Shown here piece by piece: positions 5,170-5,561 of a stretch of 5,561 nucleotides of DNA. Each line of letters opens with the position of its first letter. Position 1 is the stretch's first letter. Location of the stretch: contig JAFGOJ010000168.1 in NCBI GenBank assembly GCA_016926575.1, forward strand, positions 1 to 5,561, written 5' to 3'. The position numbers were made by a program, and so were the translations under genes. The notes under the pieces were generated by a model. That model saw only the letters and a program-made list of their open reading frames with translations. It was not told the origin of the DNA and made no database searches. The DNA is from Anaerolineae bacterium (GTDB taxonomy: Bacteria > Chloroflexota > Anaerolineae > B4-G1 > DUEL01).

Positions 5170-5561
5170 GTGAAACGCTACATCTTTTTGCTGACCATTG
5201 GCATGCTGATCCTGGGTCTCGCGCTTGCAGGATGCAGCCCAAGTGAAACCCCGGAACCCACCGCAGAACCGACCGAGGAACCGACCGAGGAACCGACTGA
5301 AGAGCCGACCGAAGAGCCGACCGAGGAGCCAACCGAGGGTGAGTGCGACGAGATCACCACCATCACCGTTTGGCACGGCTACAGCGGCGACTATCAGACC
5401 CCGATCGAGGCGCTGTTCGACGAGTTCAACGCCACCAATGACATGTGCATCGTGATCGAGTACGCCAAGGTCGATAACCTGTCCGACTCGCTGGCTGTCG
5501 CCATTCCCGCGGGTGAAGGCCCCGACATCCTGGCCTGGGCCAACGACCAGATCGGCCGCAA
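5170..5561 (+). CDS. MalE-like ABC substrate-binding lipoprotein (3' end beyond window)
   Basis: The first 130 codons of an extracytoplasmic sugar-binding lipoprotein; it runs off the window with no stop. A signal peptide (1-21, box LALAGC) ends at C22, the lipid-modified Cys. An acidic Pro-Thr-Glu-Glu spacer follows (28-57), then the start of an SBP family 1 domain. The segment AGEGPDILAWANDQIG (114-129) closely matches the MalE strand that contacts maltose: W123 and D126 correspond to Trp62 and Asp65, while Arg66 is Q127. A maltodextrin-type or related sugar ligand is therefore plausible. By hand alignment, 34 of 70 positions are identical to the first lipoprotein, including NATND and a Cys pair (C59/C93). 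As it follows the regulator, it is probably the first gene of a sugar ABC transporter operon, with permeases expected beyond the window. Confidence 0.9.
   Translation, partial: MKRYIFLLTIGMLILGLALAGCSPSETPEPTAEPTEEPTEEPTEEPTEEPTEEPTEGECDEITTITVWHGYSGDYQTPIEALFDEFNATNDMCIVIEYAKVDNLSDSLAVAIPAGEGPDILAWANDQIGR
5269..5340 (+). repeat. 12-bp tandem repeat encoding Pro-Thr-Glu-Glu
   Basis: Six consecutive 12-bp units encode residues 34-57 of the second lipoprotein: five PTEE and a final PTEG, with a degenerate EPTAEPT lead-in. The units differ at third positions (GAG/GAA, ACC/ACT, CCG/CCA), so the repeat is not freshly expanded and is kept at protein level. It forms a stiff, acidic tether between the lipid anchor and the binding domain. 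Copy number could vary between strains by slippage without breaking the frame. Confidence 0.88.

Noticed and set aside
5269..5340. CRISPR-like or satellite array
   Set aside because: The 12-bp units are directly adjacent without spacers and in frame within a lipoprotein tether.
5143..5376. Minus-strand frames with GRFLGRF or SVGSSVGS repeats
   Set aside because: They are the reverse complement of the PTEE-coding 12-bp repeat and have no independent support.
1..5561. tRNA, rRNA, insertion sequences or CRISPR arrays
   Set aside because: By eye, I saw no cloverleaf, transposase, terminal inverted repeats or spaced repeats on either strand.

Overview
The window is GC-rich and densely packed, with every convincing gene on the + strand. 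Two features point to a Chloroflexota (Anaerolineae or Caldilineae-like) bacterium: lipoproteins with a Thr/Pro or Pro-Thr-Glu-Glu spacer right after the lipid-modified cysteine, and a GntR regulator built on a solute-binding-protein sensor. This taxonomic guess rests on style only; there is no marker gene.

Layout. Positions 25-927 encode a ten-helix DMT/EamA permease. Its stop codon overlaps the start of an M24-family metallopeptidase-like protein (927-2087). After 23 nt comes a MalE-fold substrate-binding lipoprotein (2111-3415). These three genes look like one transcription unit, and no permease or ATPase genes accompany the binding protein. A 101-nt AT-richer gap (3416-3516) holds a consensus sigma70 promoter whose -10 box lies inside a palindrome. 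It drives the centrepiece, a 502-residue GntR winged-helix domain fused to a complete type-1 ABC substrate-binding domain with no signal peptide (3517-5025). A 144-nt leader (5026-5169) carries a second promoter-like element resembling the first, a perfect inverted repeat and an orphan Shine-Dalgarno sequence. It leads into a second MalE-like lipoprotein (5170 to the window end, incomplete), which is clearly paralogous to the first one.

How it may work together. The two secreted binding proteins probably capture oligosaccharide-like ligands outside the membrane. The fusion protein would sense a related ligand in the cytoplasm with the same kind of fold and control its own promoter and that of the downstream transporter. 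The resemblance between the two promoter regions supports this, but binding is inferred. The permease and peptidase-like genes upstream are probably co-transcribed with the first lipoprotein; their link to sugar uptake is unclear. The main candidate for something little described is the GntR/substrate-binding-protein fusion with its palindromic promoter, lying between two divergent MalE paralogues.
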